From: Exophiala sp. HKRS030
Taxonomy: Eukaryota > Ascomycota > Eurotiomycetes > Chaetothyriales > Herpotrichiellaceae
Length of the DNA stretch: 64,000 nucleotides
Assembly: GCA_023897205.1 (NCBI GenBank)
Contig: JAHWDD010000001.1
Span: 5,146,001-5,210,000 of the forward strand
Reading direction: 5' to 3'
Both the position numbers and the translations under genes were made by a program. Within the stretch, counting starts at the first letter, position 1. Each line of letters starts with the position of its first letter. Below the pieces are notes generated by a model. It was not told the DNA's origin and searched no databases. It saw only the letters and a list, made by a program, of their open reading frames with translations. Below are positions 1 through 11,334 of the stretch, one piece after another.

Positions 1-296
1 GGTCACCGACGGCAAATAGCAGCTCGAGCCAGAAACCCTCCGCCGTAGTTATTTCTACACATATCACGTGGTAATCCGGCTGACTTGCCGTGACTTGCCC
101 AACTTACCCTATGTAGTTAGTTCCTTCCCAAAAGGCGGAATTTAAGTCTCTAAACTATTGTATCAAGGTAGCTAAGTGCCTAAGTCAAGGTAAGTCTGGG
201 GAACACTGCAGGCCACCGATACCAACTTCCTGTCACTTTACCTCTCCCACCGTCTCCCCCGGTACATATCTGAACCTACGCCGTGATCCCGACATC

Positions 297-3200
297 ATGT
301 CACCTCATACTTGCGACATCTGCAACTCTAGTTTCCAACGTGCTGAGCATCTTGCTCGGCATAAGTTGTCTCACGGTGCCCATCGGCCCTTCGAGTGCAC
401 CAAATGCAATCTTGCGTTCTCTCGACGGTAAGCAAACCTTCCAGATCTTTTCAGTTCTGTGAGGAATCTGCTCATCTGTGAGTCTCGGCTGGCTTAAGAG
501 ACACGTTGCAAAGACATATGCGTGTTCACGACATGGGGCCGACCGTATCCCACGGCTCGTCAGGAAGGGCGAAGCGCGCCTGCCAGAAATGCTCGCAAAC
601 CAAACTACGCTGTGACGGCGACAACCCTTGCAGCCGCTGTTCGTCCAAAGGCTACATATGCTTATACAATCCCTCCAGGAAAGCCCCCAGGGTATGCCGC
701 CTTTCTGAGCCACAACAAGTTATCCTCATCTAACATGTCAGCAGCGGGCAATCGACCAAGAACCCCGGAACGACCAAGAGCAAATTTCTGTCCCTCCCAT
801 CAGGGGCCCTTCGGTTCTCTCAGGAGACCACATGAGAGCGATAGGGTCTGGGCAAGATGATGAGGAAGTAAACAACAGCGCGATCCAGAATTCGTTCAAC
901 ATGTTTCCCCCTGATCAAAGCTTGAGTCCCTTTAATATGGACACAAACAACTGTGTGTCGGCCTCCTCGACGACACAGCGACGGAGCGATATACCGCCTC
1001 CAATACCCAGCGACAACAGCCATCAAAATGACATGCAGCAGTTTGGGGAGTCGCTGTCACAAAACACAACCTTTGACTTCCAAACCTATGACTCCACCGC
1101 ATTTGGTGCTGCTGTGCCTCATCTTGCATTCTGGGAAGATCCTGCGTTCATGGCTCCACTTTACCTCGACCCTTGCGTTGATGGCGAAGACTCACTGGTG
1201 ATGGATCTGCCCAACGACGAACAATCAAATCTGGCACCAGCGGATGGACAGACGGGTGACGACTCTGAGTCGGACCAGGCGCCCATGCCCAGCTTCCTCG
1301 GAGCACGGCAAAGTCCAGAGCCACAGCACGGACAGGCTCTTCGTCTTACAGAATTCCTTGCCAATGTGTGGCCAGATCAAGGTCGCAGGCGTGATTGGGC
1401 TGGGAAAACCATGTTTTCCGACAATCGTTCTGGAGAAACACTCTATCCACCACCCCTTATGGGCACATTTTCGCCTATCCTGTCTTCCACGGCAAATCAC
1501 CAGATATGGGAGGCAGAAAATCTGGTTCATGTCAAGCCTCTCCCTATGGGAATCTATACTCATATTGTTGCACGTTTCAAGGAATTCAACAGCACCTCTA
1601 ACCAATACAATCAATTTGCAGCGGGCGACTTTCCGTCGATTGCCGCGTGCAATGCTTTTATGCAGCTCTTCTTCGAGCACTTCAACCAGCTCCTTCCGAT
1701 AATCCACCAAGCCAGTTTCGATCCCGCTCAAGAAGCGTGGTTACTGGTTCTGTCGGTGATGGCGATTGGTTCTCGGTATTCCCAACAATCTGTTGCAGTA
1801 GAATGCGCGGACATCCTTCAAGAGTTTGTTCATCGAGCTTTCCAAGCGACGGTAAGCCTTTCATTCCTCCTTGACTCCTATAAACTAATGCCACTTTAGA
1901 TTGCAAAACACTATGACTCCACGTGTGAGCCATGGCTAGCACAGAGCGGGCTTCTCAATCAGATTGGTATGCAGTTCTCGGCCGACCTCAGATTGACAGA
2001 AGTCGGTCAATCCAATCGCAGTCTAGTCACGTCAATATGTCGCAAGGTAAATTGCTTCAAGGAGGCAGATCGGAGCATCGATACCTTGAGAAGTCTTCCA
2101 AAAGAAGAGGCATGGAAGATATGGGCGCATAGAGAGAGCATGTCTCGGCTAGCATATGCTGTATGGGTAAGTTTCAAGATTTCTGTGTTATCATCTCAGC
2201 ACGCTCAGGATTGCGTCCCCCCCCCCCCAATGTGATGTCCAAACTAATCTTGTCTTGCAAATTCAGTTTGTTGATGGGCAGTACGCCTTGTACCATGACT
2301 TGACGCCTATATTTCCCACCGAATTACTCAGGGTGCAGCTCCCGTGCCCGGAAAGTTTATGGCGTGCGCCGAGCGCGACAACCTGGAGGAATATTCTCAA
2401 GCAGAATGGCAAGTTTGCTGAACCTGAACCTGAACCTGAGCCTGAGCCTGAAGTGGCATAGCTGATTATGATTCTCACGGAACAGACATATACCAGCCAC
2501 TGAACATCAGACAGGAGCTGACCTACCTTTACAAAACCGGCTCTCGACGACACGGACTCGGTGATTTCGCTATTCTCCTCCTGCTTATGGGGGTCTTTAG
2601 AGGTGCTCTGCAGCTACGACTTAGCTACCAAGAAAGTCTTTACCTGCAAGCCGGTGGCACTCTGGGTGATTCTCCACACAGTTCATCAGGCCCATTGCCG
2701 AAAAACTTCCCTGGGTCCAGCAAAGCAATGCAGTATCTACAAATCCTGTGCCCAGAGGACGACTCCAGGCACGGGCGCTCATTACTCAAAACAATCACTT
2801 TCCATCATTATCATATCATTGGTGTTCTTCTGGGCTTGAGCCTTGGGGAACTATTCTGCTATTGTGGCTTTCGTGTTACGAAAGAAGAGGTGTTCCGATG
2901 TCGAACTCGCCTCCACTCCTGGATACAGCAACGCGGCATCGAGGCCCGTCAAGTGGCAATGCATGCTGGCCGTCTCTTTGGATACATACGCCAATCAAGC
3001 ATGTTTGGATACTATGAAGGGCGAGCTTTTGTCATAGCTTGTCAAAGCCTCTGGATCTTTAGCGAGTTGAGCAACATTACTCTCCCGTCAAACAACGAGC
3101 CCCATAACACCGAAACTCTGACTGTGCGCCTTGATCAGAGCTTAAGCCCTGAAGATGAGCAGGCTTGGATACTGAATGGTGCACACACTCGTCCCTACTT

Positions 3201-3363
3201 GGCAGGAGTAGGCTGCATTTTGGGTCCAGACGGAGTTTCACGACTCATTCGTGAAGGATCTCGAGTTCTTGTCGCCGCACGCACATGGGGCTTTGCTCCA
3301 GTGTTGGGGAGAGCGTTGGAAATATGGCACAGATTGCAAACGCGGCCAGAGACGAGCTCATGA
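297..3363 (+). CDS. Transcription factor with two C2H2 fingers plus a Zn2Cys6 cluster
   Basis: A DNA-binding regulator acting in the nucleus. Exon 1 (297-427) and exon 2 (499-691) splice in frame into two C2H2 fingers (CDIC...H...H and CTKC...H...H), then a Zn2Cys6 motif of [20 protein letters not shown] type. Further exons are 741-1851, 1900-2166, 2267-about 2412 and about 2454-3363; the long middle exon leads into a fungal-specific TF middle-homology region. Together they give roughly 900 residues, normal for C2H2/C6 hybrid regulators. The start is the first ATG ahead of the first finger. One junction is doubtful: the frame in use to about 2410 stops at 2459-2461, while coding resumes one frame over. 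Only a very short (41 nt) intron across a CCTGAA/CCTGAG hexamer repeat, or a frameshift, joins them. Target genes are unknown; the same-strand neighbour is acetoacetyl-CoA synthetase. Confidence 0.82.
2418..2453. repeat. CCTGAA/CCTGAG hexamer repeat
   Basis: Five consecutive CCTGAR units plus a preceding gctgaa. If translated they read Glu-Pro repeats and then stop at 2459-2461. They also supply CTGAAC branch-point-like sequences, so the tract may lie inside an intron of the zinc-finger regulator. Confidence 0.7.
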
Positions 3364-3914
3364 AGCATAAGGTTGTCAATTCTTGTGACAAAGAATTTCA
3401 GATAGCCGAGATCTTGAAGACACACTCGAGTGGAACATTCAGCAGGTGCAAACACGGTCCGCGCATATGCGGACAGGGCAACGATACGAGCGTGTACATC
3501 TTGAAGAAATCGATTTGCCATCTATTATGCCAGCCACCGCTCTCACAACGTTCCCCTTTCCCCGAAATGAGAGAATTTGGGGAGAAGTGCGGACGAAGTC
3601 CCACAGACGGCGGTCGACGGAGTACTGAAGTCTACCCTCGACCTCAGCCAATCAAAACACGTCTTACGGGGCCGAAGCATGCTGATTGGGCATATCGTAT
3701 GACCGTATGTGCCCCGACACTCCCCAGCAGGGCGTTCGCATTCTTTCAAACCAGCTCACGTACCCAACTGGTACGACGAACGGAGGAGCCGGTGCACGTC
3801 TTTGTACATTAAAGCAAAGTTCTGCAGGAGCAGCGCGACTTCAGCCACATATTCCAGACACAATTTTATCGCGAGTTATTGTGAGACTGAATATGTGTTA
3901 CATGTTCTAGAATA
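3364..3914. other. Intergenic, 551 bp
   Basis: Lies between the end of the zinc-finger regulator and the AACS start, both on +. It should carry the regulator's 3' UTR and the AACS promoter. Short ORFs exist in several frames, but none resembles a known protein. Confidence 0.5.
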
Positions 3915-6228
3915 ATGGCACAATCTTTGACAAAGCTTTGGGAGCCTTGGGATGGCAACTCGACTCAAATCGATCGATTTAGATGTCTCGCAAACAAGAG
4001 GCATAGCCTGCATCTCGGTGAGTCGGAATGTCTCTTCTAAAGTCCTTCAACCCGTCACTCACGCATGCTGAACTGTTGTAGGTGACTATCACCATCTTTG
4101 GAGATGGTCTACCACGAATCTAAATGATTTTTGGATGCTTGTCTGGGAGTTTACAAAAGTGAAGGCGTCACGACATCCATCATTTGCCATTGCGGCAACC
4201 GAAGCATCCACGCTTTATCCTCCACCGACTTGGTTTCCGGGAGCACAACTAAATATTGCACAAAACATCCTGGAGACTCCACATGTCGACCAACACGACT
4301 CAGAGAAGCCTGTACTCACTGGAATCCGCGAAGCTGTTGGCGAGATTGAACATGTTACGCTCCCCCAACTGCGTGATCGTATTGGGACGCTTGCGAATGC
4401 CCTAACACGAATCGGTGTCGGCAAGTCCGATCGTGTTGCATGTATTGGAGCCAACAGCATCGACACTTACACGATACTCATGGCCACTGCGGCAGTCGGC
4501 GCCATATTTACTTGTTGTTCTCCTGAGTTGGGTGAGCAAGGTATTTTGGACCGTTTCATCCAAGTTTCGCCGAAGATTTTGTTTGCCGACGACTGGTCCC
4601 TGTACAATGGCAAGCGTATTTCTTGTCGGGCCAAAGTCCAGTCAGTGGCGGGAATCCTGAAACAAAAGGCCCAGTTACGGGCTTTGGTTTTTGTTCCACG
4701 CTTCAATGACTCCTTCCCGGATCAAAGCCGCGAGGGAATCCACAGTCTCAGCACGTTCACCGCGGGGGTGTCCAAGAAGCTAAACTTCGTGCCCTTGAAC
4801 TTTTCTCATCCATTTATCATTGTCTATTCTTCCGGCACCACTGGACAGCCCAAATGCCTCGTTCACTCTCAAGGTGGTGTGCTTATCAAGCACAAATTGG
4901 AACAGATATTGTGCATGGATATGAAAAAAGATAGTGTCTATCTGCAGTATTCCTCGGTGCGTATGCTTTGCGGAGATCTTGGTTGCCTTGACTGATCTGA
5001 GTTGCAACAGACTAATTGGTTTATGCATATTTACGCTCTGCTTGGTCTGCTGAGCGGCGCAAGATCCATCTTGTATGATGGTTCTCCTTTCCAGCCAACC
5101 GTCCGTCGTCTCTTGATGATATTAGAAGACGAAAGCGTCACTCACTTTGGTATCAGTCCACAATACCTTAGCCTCCTCGAGCAAGCAGGTGTCAAGAGAG
5201 AAGACGTGGCGAGTCTGAAGAAACTGAGAACCATCACGAGCACAGGATCTGTCCTGCATGAATCTCAGTTCCATTGGGTCTACAGAACCTTCGGTTCCGT
5301 ACACCTGATGAGTATGTCTGGTGGTACAGATATTGCAGGCGCATGTAAGTCAATTTACACGTTCGTAGAGTCTCGAGCTAATGAATTGCTGCGATAGTCG
5401 TGGGTGGTGCATCGACTTTACCTGTGTACGCTGGCTGGTGTCAGGCTCGAACCTTGGGCATGAAAGTCGAGGTTTATTCTGAAGAAGGCAAAGTCATTGA
5501 TTCCACCGGTAACCCTGGAGAACTGGTGTGCACGGCACCCTTCCCATCAGAGCCTGTTTTCTTCTGGGGAGATCCAGAGGGAAACCGTTACCGTGCTTCG
5601 TACTTTGAGAAGTATCCAGGCAAGCCATGTCCAGGCCCTTTGGAAGACAGCTGACGGCTAATCAGTGACAGGTAAATGGTGCCAGGGAGACTTCATCCGC
5701 CTAGATCCCAACACACAGGGAATCATGTTCCTAGGCCGCAGCGACGGTGTTCTAAACCCCTCCGGTAATATACGATACCGCTCGACATAGCTATGCCACT
5801 CACTCGCTAACAATGAAATAGGAGTACGTTTTGGCAGCGCAGAAATCTACAACTGTCTAGCTGCATTCCATCAAATCGAAGACAGCCTATGCGTGGGACG
5901 TAAGAGGCCATCTGATCGCGATGAGCAGGTCTTGTTGTTTGTGAAGATGGTCCAAGGACACCGATTCGACCAGCAGCTGAAGACAGCCATCGAGGTCCAC
6001 ATCCGCCGGACACTCAGTGCGAGACACGTCCCTCGACTGATATGTGAGACTCGAGCTATACCAATGACCGCCACGGGCAAGAAGACTGAGGTTCCGGTGA
6101 AGAAGATAGTGTCTGGCCAAAAGATTACTCCGAGCTCTACCATCGCCAATCCCGATTGCTTGCAATGGTATGAACAGTTTGCGAGGCCCGATGATCTGGG
6201 CAGCTTGAAGCAGACTGCAAAGCTGTGA
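3915..6228 (+). CDS. Acetoacetyl-CoA synthetase
   Basis: Activates acetoacetate to acetoacetyl-CoA with ATP through an acyl-adenylate (ANL superfamily), probably in the cytosol, feeding sterol precursors or ketone use. Six exons join in frame: 3915-4017, 4082-4956, 5011-5344, 5398-5619, 5672-5764 and 5822-6228. They show the N-terminal ACAS-type segment (LWEPW...), the P-loop-like YSSGTTGQPK, the TNWFMH segment, SGGTDIAGAF, and the C-terminal GRSDGVLNPSGVRFG hinge followed by the TATGKKTEVPVKK lysine region typical of the AACS family. Length of about 680 residues is normal. The fourth intron (5620-5671) begins GCAAGC and ends ACAG, so it is a GC-AG intron; a GT donor does not fit there. The gene lies downstream of the C2H2/C6 regulator on the same strand. 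Confidence 0.92.
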
Positions 6229-6768
6229 TGTGCTATGATCAGGACGATGGAGGTGGAAATATTCAAATAGCACTTGTGTTGGGTTGTGTAATAATCAAAG
6301 ATGCCAATATATGAGACTGATACTCTGCAATGAGTGAGTCGTCGTTATGTTGTTTGTAATGCCCGAGACCATTTCCGTCTCTCTAGTCTCATGATTTGAA
6401 CCTCCTCATATCCTAAAAAGAGAGAACTAGACAAGGCCTTGAAATCATCAAGATACAGTGGCGAAGAATTTTACGCACCAGTCAGTGTTTTCGCAAACAA
6501 CACTGAACAAAGCTTAGAGAGACAAAATCATTTGCACTGTTAAATCGTTGTTCTCTTCCCTCCTACTTTTTGGCGGTGATTGTTGTGGCAGAGTATAGAT
6601 GCACAGCTATTTGTTTTGCAAGACGGTGTGCTTGGACGATTGATTAAGCAGTATGTAGGCCCTTATTCCATCCTACTTACCACCACTTGTCCAGAAGTCG
6701 GGATCTTCGTGATCGCCCATCGCACAAGACCCGATCACCTTGGAAAGCTACAGGACGGCACAACAGAT
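6229..6768. other. Convergent intergenic region, 540 bp
   Basis: Holds the facing 3' ends of AACS and the Dal5-type transporter. AT-rich, with no coding signal that I can support. Confidence 0.5.
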
Positions 6769-8872
6769 TTAAATCGTCATCTTGTATTGTGGATCCCTGT
6801 CGTCTCCATAGCCGATGAATTGATCGTATTTCCCGTTGGCCTTGTCTCGGTTGATTTTGGCACAGTAGAGAATATTCACGATGACACTAGAATCCGTAAA
6901 TCAGCACGTAGGATGGGGAAAGACGTACCCGTAACAGTGCGCGAATAGCGGGAAATGAGGGAGAAGAGAACTGGGGCAGAAGAGAAATGCGGGAGAAGAG
7001 ATGGAAGGGAAAAACTTACGTGAACCATCCGAGGATCAGAAGTGACATGACGATGGTGTGCGACTCGAAATATCGAGGCCCCTGCTCGGCTGGATAGATG
7101 AATGCTGTATACGAAGAGGGCTCTGGTCAGTCTGGAACAGACGTCGTGCGGGTACGAGCGTCAGGGATTCAGGGAGGAACTCACATCCGATGAAACCGCC
7201 ACAGTTTGCGACAGCTAGTTGGAGACCTGTACACGCAGACCACAGACGTCAGCATATATCATCTCCACGTTCCTTGTCGGAACCAAAACCTCGAGGAGGT
7301 TTCGATGATCGTGTCCGTGTCTTGTCCATGTGGGGATGCAGCGTTGTGTACGTACCGGATGAGGCGGCGCGTTTGTAGTGGCCAGAGCAGTTGTTCGTCA
7401 CCCAGACGATACAGGGCGGGGCACTGCCGTACAGGCCCGAGGCGATCAGGCATGTCATGGCGAATTTGACGTGGACCTTCGAGTCATCGACGTTGGCGAT
7501 GACCGCGTATCCGACGATCGCCACGGGGAGGGTGATCAGCATAAACGGACCGCGCAGCTGGTACCGATCGGACAAGACGGCCACGGCGATGGTGAAGACC
7601 GTCGCCACGGCGTAGGGAATGACGGACCAGAGCTGCGCCGAGTTCGCCGTGTAGCCCAGGCCCTTGATGATCGACGGCAAGAAGATGCTGATCGAATAGA
7701 TGCCGGACAGCATGGTGATGTACGTCAGGGCGGCCAGCCAGGCCTGGAGGTTCAACAGGCCTCGTCGGACCTCGGACCAGCTGAACTTCTCGGCCTCGAC
7801 CTCGCGTCCGCCTTCGACGTGCGCGGTCGCGTCGACGTGCAGCCGGGTCGCTGCGTATTCCCTTTCCTCGGGCGTGAGGAACCGGGCGGCGGAGATGGTA
7901 TTGGGCAGGAGCGTCACGACGACGACGCACACGACCATGGTCAGGAGGCCCTCGATCAGCATGATCCAGCGCCAGCCCGCGTCGATACCGCCGCGGGGTC
8001 TTATGGCCGACAGTCCGCGGGCCAGTAGGCCGCTGAACGCGCCCGCGAGCGTCGCGGACGTGTAGAAGATGCCGATCCGCAGAGCGAGTTCTCCGCGCGT
8101 GTACAGTCCCGACAGATAGACCACGATACCCGGGAGGAGACCTGTCAGGGGCGGGCGAATGTGCCGGGCACGTCAGCTTGGAGGCCAACATTGCAGTCGG
8201 GGAAGATTGTGGTTGGTTTCAGTTTGACAAAAGGCAGACGCAGACGCAGACGCAGACTTACCGCCCTCGAAGAGGCCCAGAATGATTCGCAGCACGATGA
8301 AGCCGGCGAGATTCTGCACAAACGCCAGACACATGCCGAGAATCCCACACGCGATGCCCAGAGCGGCGAGCCATCGTCGTGGAGTGACGATCTTCAGGAG
8401 GAGCACCGATGGAACCTCGGAGATGATGTAGAAGACGTAGAAGACGGCCAGGGCGATGCCGTATTGGTGAGAGTTGATGTGGAGGGACTCGGGGAGGCCT
8501 AGGATCTTTGCGTTGCCCACGTTGGCGCGGTCGATCCAGCAGCAGAGGTAGAGAACGATGAGGAGTGGAAGAATCCTGCTCGTTGTCAGTCGTTGCGCGC
8601 CCTATTGCCTTCTCTCCATCTCTCCCCCTCTTTATCTTTTTCTTTCTCTCCGTCTCGAGGAACGAGACACGGCAACCCCCCGGGGGCGAACAGAATGCAC
8701 GCGCAGTATCTTACCTGAGGTCTGTTTTCCATAGGATCTTTCGTGTCAGAGCCTTCTTCCGGGCCGCGTCCTCGGGATCAACTTCAAGCTGCGAGGTTCC
8801 GACGACGATGGCATCTTCGACGTGCTTCTCTGCCACAGGATGGGCATCGCTCTTCTCGTCGTTGAGAGTCAT
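6769..8872 (-). CDS. MFS transporter, Dal5/Tna1 (anion:cation symporter) type
   Basis: Plasma-membrane permease of the fungal allantoate/nicotinate/organic-anion family; the substrate cannot be named from sequence. Six exons on the minus strand (8872-8715, 8575-8262, 8141-7356, 7226-7185, 7104-7020, 6886-6769) give exactly 500 residues. Family marks are the first helix ending CCWIDRANVGNAK, a GLFEGG loop before the second intron, GWRWIMLIEGLLT at the start of the central loop, and a late GGFIGSFIYPAEQGPRY segment. About 12 membrane helices are expected. The acidic N-terminus (about 50 residues) is cytosolic. The second intron carries a GCAGAC repeat that runs into its 5' splice site. The neighbouring decarboxylase gene is divergent, so both may share the 0.7-kb region between them. 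Confidence 0.88.
8234..8257. repeat. GCAGAC x4 tandem repeat at a splice donor
   Basis: Four perfect copies of the hexamer GCAGAC. On the minus strand the last unit overlaps the GTAAGT donor of intron 2 of the MFS gene (8256-8261). Confidence 0.85.
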
Positions 8873-9570
8873 GATTTTTGTGGTGAGCCGAAGTCGTCAG
8901 ATATCCTTCGCCAAGCGCAACTCGGTCGAATGCTTGGCCGGTCTAGGGATGAAATGGAGCGGCGTAGACGGGGTTGCTGAATCAAATCGATGGCCCTCTT
9001 CTCTTACCCCGGATGTCACCGTGCTTTTTGTGTATGTTTTTCGCGGGGTTCTGTGGGGTGTAGGAGATACATCTCGGGCCGGTATAGCAGTACTGTATCA
9101 TCTACGCCGTGCCGCAACGTGCGGTCTTCATGGATATTGGCTGCAACATCCAGCCTTGCGAGATGTGGTCCGACACAGATGGCTCAAAAGAAAGTTGGAC
9201 GATGAGATGGGCTCTAGGGTTTGAAGCGCGGGCCGGGGAGGGGGCGGAGTGGAGTTACTCGGAGTCCGGGGCCGAACGGGGTGAAGGGGACGCCTGTTGT
9301 GACTAGTTAAGGGGCAATGAATACATCGCAGCCCGAGCCGTGATATGGGGCCTTTACATAGGTACGGGACGGTGTACCAGCACCATTGCTCGTACAACAT
9401 CGGCAAAGCCGTCGTCGTTAGTCGTCGTTAGAAAGGGCCAGAGCGGATAAGACCTCGAATGAAGAGTGAGTCGCATTGTGAAGTTCGCGGGTGGTGCAGC
9501 TATCGTTGACAACCTCAACGTCGCCTCAAGTTCGTCCAGGCTCTATACTTGAGCTCATCGTCTCTCAAAC
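8873..9570. promoter_or_regulatory. Divergent promoter region, 0.7 kb
   Basis: Separates the minus-strand MFS transporter from the plus-strand carboxymuconolactone-decarboxylase-like gene. It contains a perfect 10-bp tandem duplication (gtcgtcgtta, 9411-9430). No reading frame here looks coding. Confidence 0.45.
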
Positions 9571-10261
9571 ATGCGTCTTGCGTACGTCGAGGCCGATGCC
9601 ATCAAGGCCTCGTTGAGCAGCGATGCTGCCGCTGTTGTCGACCGGATCCTTCAACGACGACATCCACGTGGACTGCAGCCCCTCGATCGGGCCATCCTGC
9701 ACTCCCCTTCGTTCGCCGACGGATTCAACGCGCTCATGGACGCGGTGACGAACCATCTCACTTTGACCACCGATATCAGCGAGATCATCATGTGCAGAGT
9801 ATCGATCAGAAATCGATCGTGGTACGGATGGGAACATCACGCTCCTCTGGCCCGGGCGAGTGGTGTATCGGACACTGGCATGAAGACGTTGGCCGAGGAT
9901 CAGATTGGTGCTGATGCCAGGGAAAGCGGGCTGACTGACAAGCAGTGGACCGTGGCAAGGTATACAGACGCCATGACGGCTGATGTTGAGGTCGCAGATG
10001 AGCTGTTTGCCGCGTTGAAGAGCCAATTCAGTGACCAGGAAGTGGTTGAGATCACAGGCACGGTGAGTGAGGCAATCTCCTGGTCCAGTCCAATTCAGAT
10101 CACTAAAGTTGGGCTGTTTCAGGTCGCGGCTTATAACTGCTTGAGCAGGCTCTTGGTGGCTTTGAACGGTAAGTGGCGGCTTCACTATGAGCTCCTATCT
10201 GGATGACATAGGCAGACTGACAGCTGCAGTGGCTGAGAGAAATGGTCCGAAACCTTTCTGA
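9571..10261 (+). CDS. Carboxymuconolactone decarboxylase family protein, copy A
   Basis: Alpha-helical CMD/AhpD-fold protein. Family members decarboxylate gamma-carboxymuconolactone or act as small thiol reductases; the reaction of this one is not known. Exons 9571-10062, 10123-10168 and 10230-10261 give 189 residues. Key region EIIMCRVSIRNRSWYGWEHH keeps the Glu, Cys and His expected for the family, and TDKQWTVARYTDAMT matches the second helical segment. It is plainly paralogous to the convergent gene downstream, with the same length and the same MRL start, RRxATGLxPLD-type segment and SRLLVALN/GRFLVALD tail. Next to it lies a broken alpha/beta hydrolase, as in bacterial pcaC-pcaD pairs. Confidence 0.85.
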
Positions 10262-10358
10262 TGCAAATACCTTATATCGCGTATTTTGTAGGATATCATA
10301 TGTGTCACCTTCTAAAGTCCAATGCTCAGCCAAGACGTGTATGTCTCTGTCCTTCTCC

Positions 10359-10994
10359 CTACACTGCCCAGTCTGGCGGCTTATCGTTCTCCTCGCCAAC
10401 ATCCAGTGCTACCAGAAAGCGTCCGACCATATTGTAGGTTGCAATCGTAGCCGTGAGTTCGACCATTTGCTGGGCACTGAATCCTGTCGCCCGAACCTCG
10501 TCAAATAGCGCTTGAGGTACCGCCACCTCTGTGGTCATGATATCAGCATATCTCAGAACAGCCCATTGCTGATTGTTAAGGACCCCTTGACACGAAGGAG
10601 ACCTCTGCTTCACGGTTTCGAACTGATCAATGGTGAACCCTTTGCAGTGTTGGAGTATAGGAGCGTGCGCATTCCATTCGAACCAGGCCCGGTTGATCAA
10701 GGCAGTACGACAGATCGCAATTTCGCGGATGTCTTCAGCTAGCGAGTTCTTGGTCCGGATGGCATCAAATAGAGTATTCCAGCCTGAATTAATCCATGTC
10801 AGGGGCAGGTTGTAGCATTACCGGATGGATGAGGGCATCCTGTACATACCATTGGCTATTTCTGGTGCATGTAACAGTGTCAAGTCCAGTGGGAGTAGAC
10901 CTGTTGCTCGTCGACGAGTTTCGATCCGCTGGACGATCTCTTGATACCCAGCAGAGAGGGTCCTCGATGGGTGCGCAATATAGTGAAGACGCAT
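10359..10994 (-). CDS. Carboxymuconolactone decarboxylase family protein, copy B
   Basis: Second CMD-fold paralogue, convergent with copy A and separated from it by about 100 bp. Exons 10994-10850 and 10783-10359 give 189 residues, the same as copy A. The segment IREIAICRTALINRAWFEWNAH holds the conserved Glu, Cys and His. Copy B lacks both intron positions found in the last third of copy A, but has an intron in the first third (after EIANG) that copy A lacks. The duplication is therefore not a recent tandem copy. No substrate can be assigned. Confidence 0.85.
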
Positions 10995-11334
10995 ACTTAT
11001 TTGTCTGCTCAGTCACTGGGTAGTAAAGATCACTCATCGATCACACCTGAGATGGAATGGAACGTGAGAGCAGTGCGAGTAGTACAAACCCATGGTGTGG
11101 ACAGCAGCTGCAGATGATATGAACAAGTTAGACGGTACAACACACTCATAAGGTAGTTCGATACTCCCGAGTGGGGGATCGACCCTGGACCGATTTGGCC
11201 GAAAAGTGGTGATATAGAATTTGGGAACACATTACTTGGCTCAACACACTTCTCTCACAAGACTCACTGATATCACCTTGGAGACCTACTAGATCTTCAT
11301 ACATTTGACTGCCTCTGAGAATATTAGACCATCA
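10995..11334. other. Intergenic, 340 bp
   Basis: Upstream of CMD copy B (minus) and of the dead hydrolase (plus). It probably once held a shared divergent promoter. No coding signal seen. Confidence 0.4.

Noticed and set aside
7378..8028. 216-codon Asp/Gly-rich frame opposite the MFS transporter
   Set aside because: Composition is that of a reverse-complement shadow, and the transporter exons explain the region.
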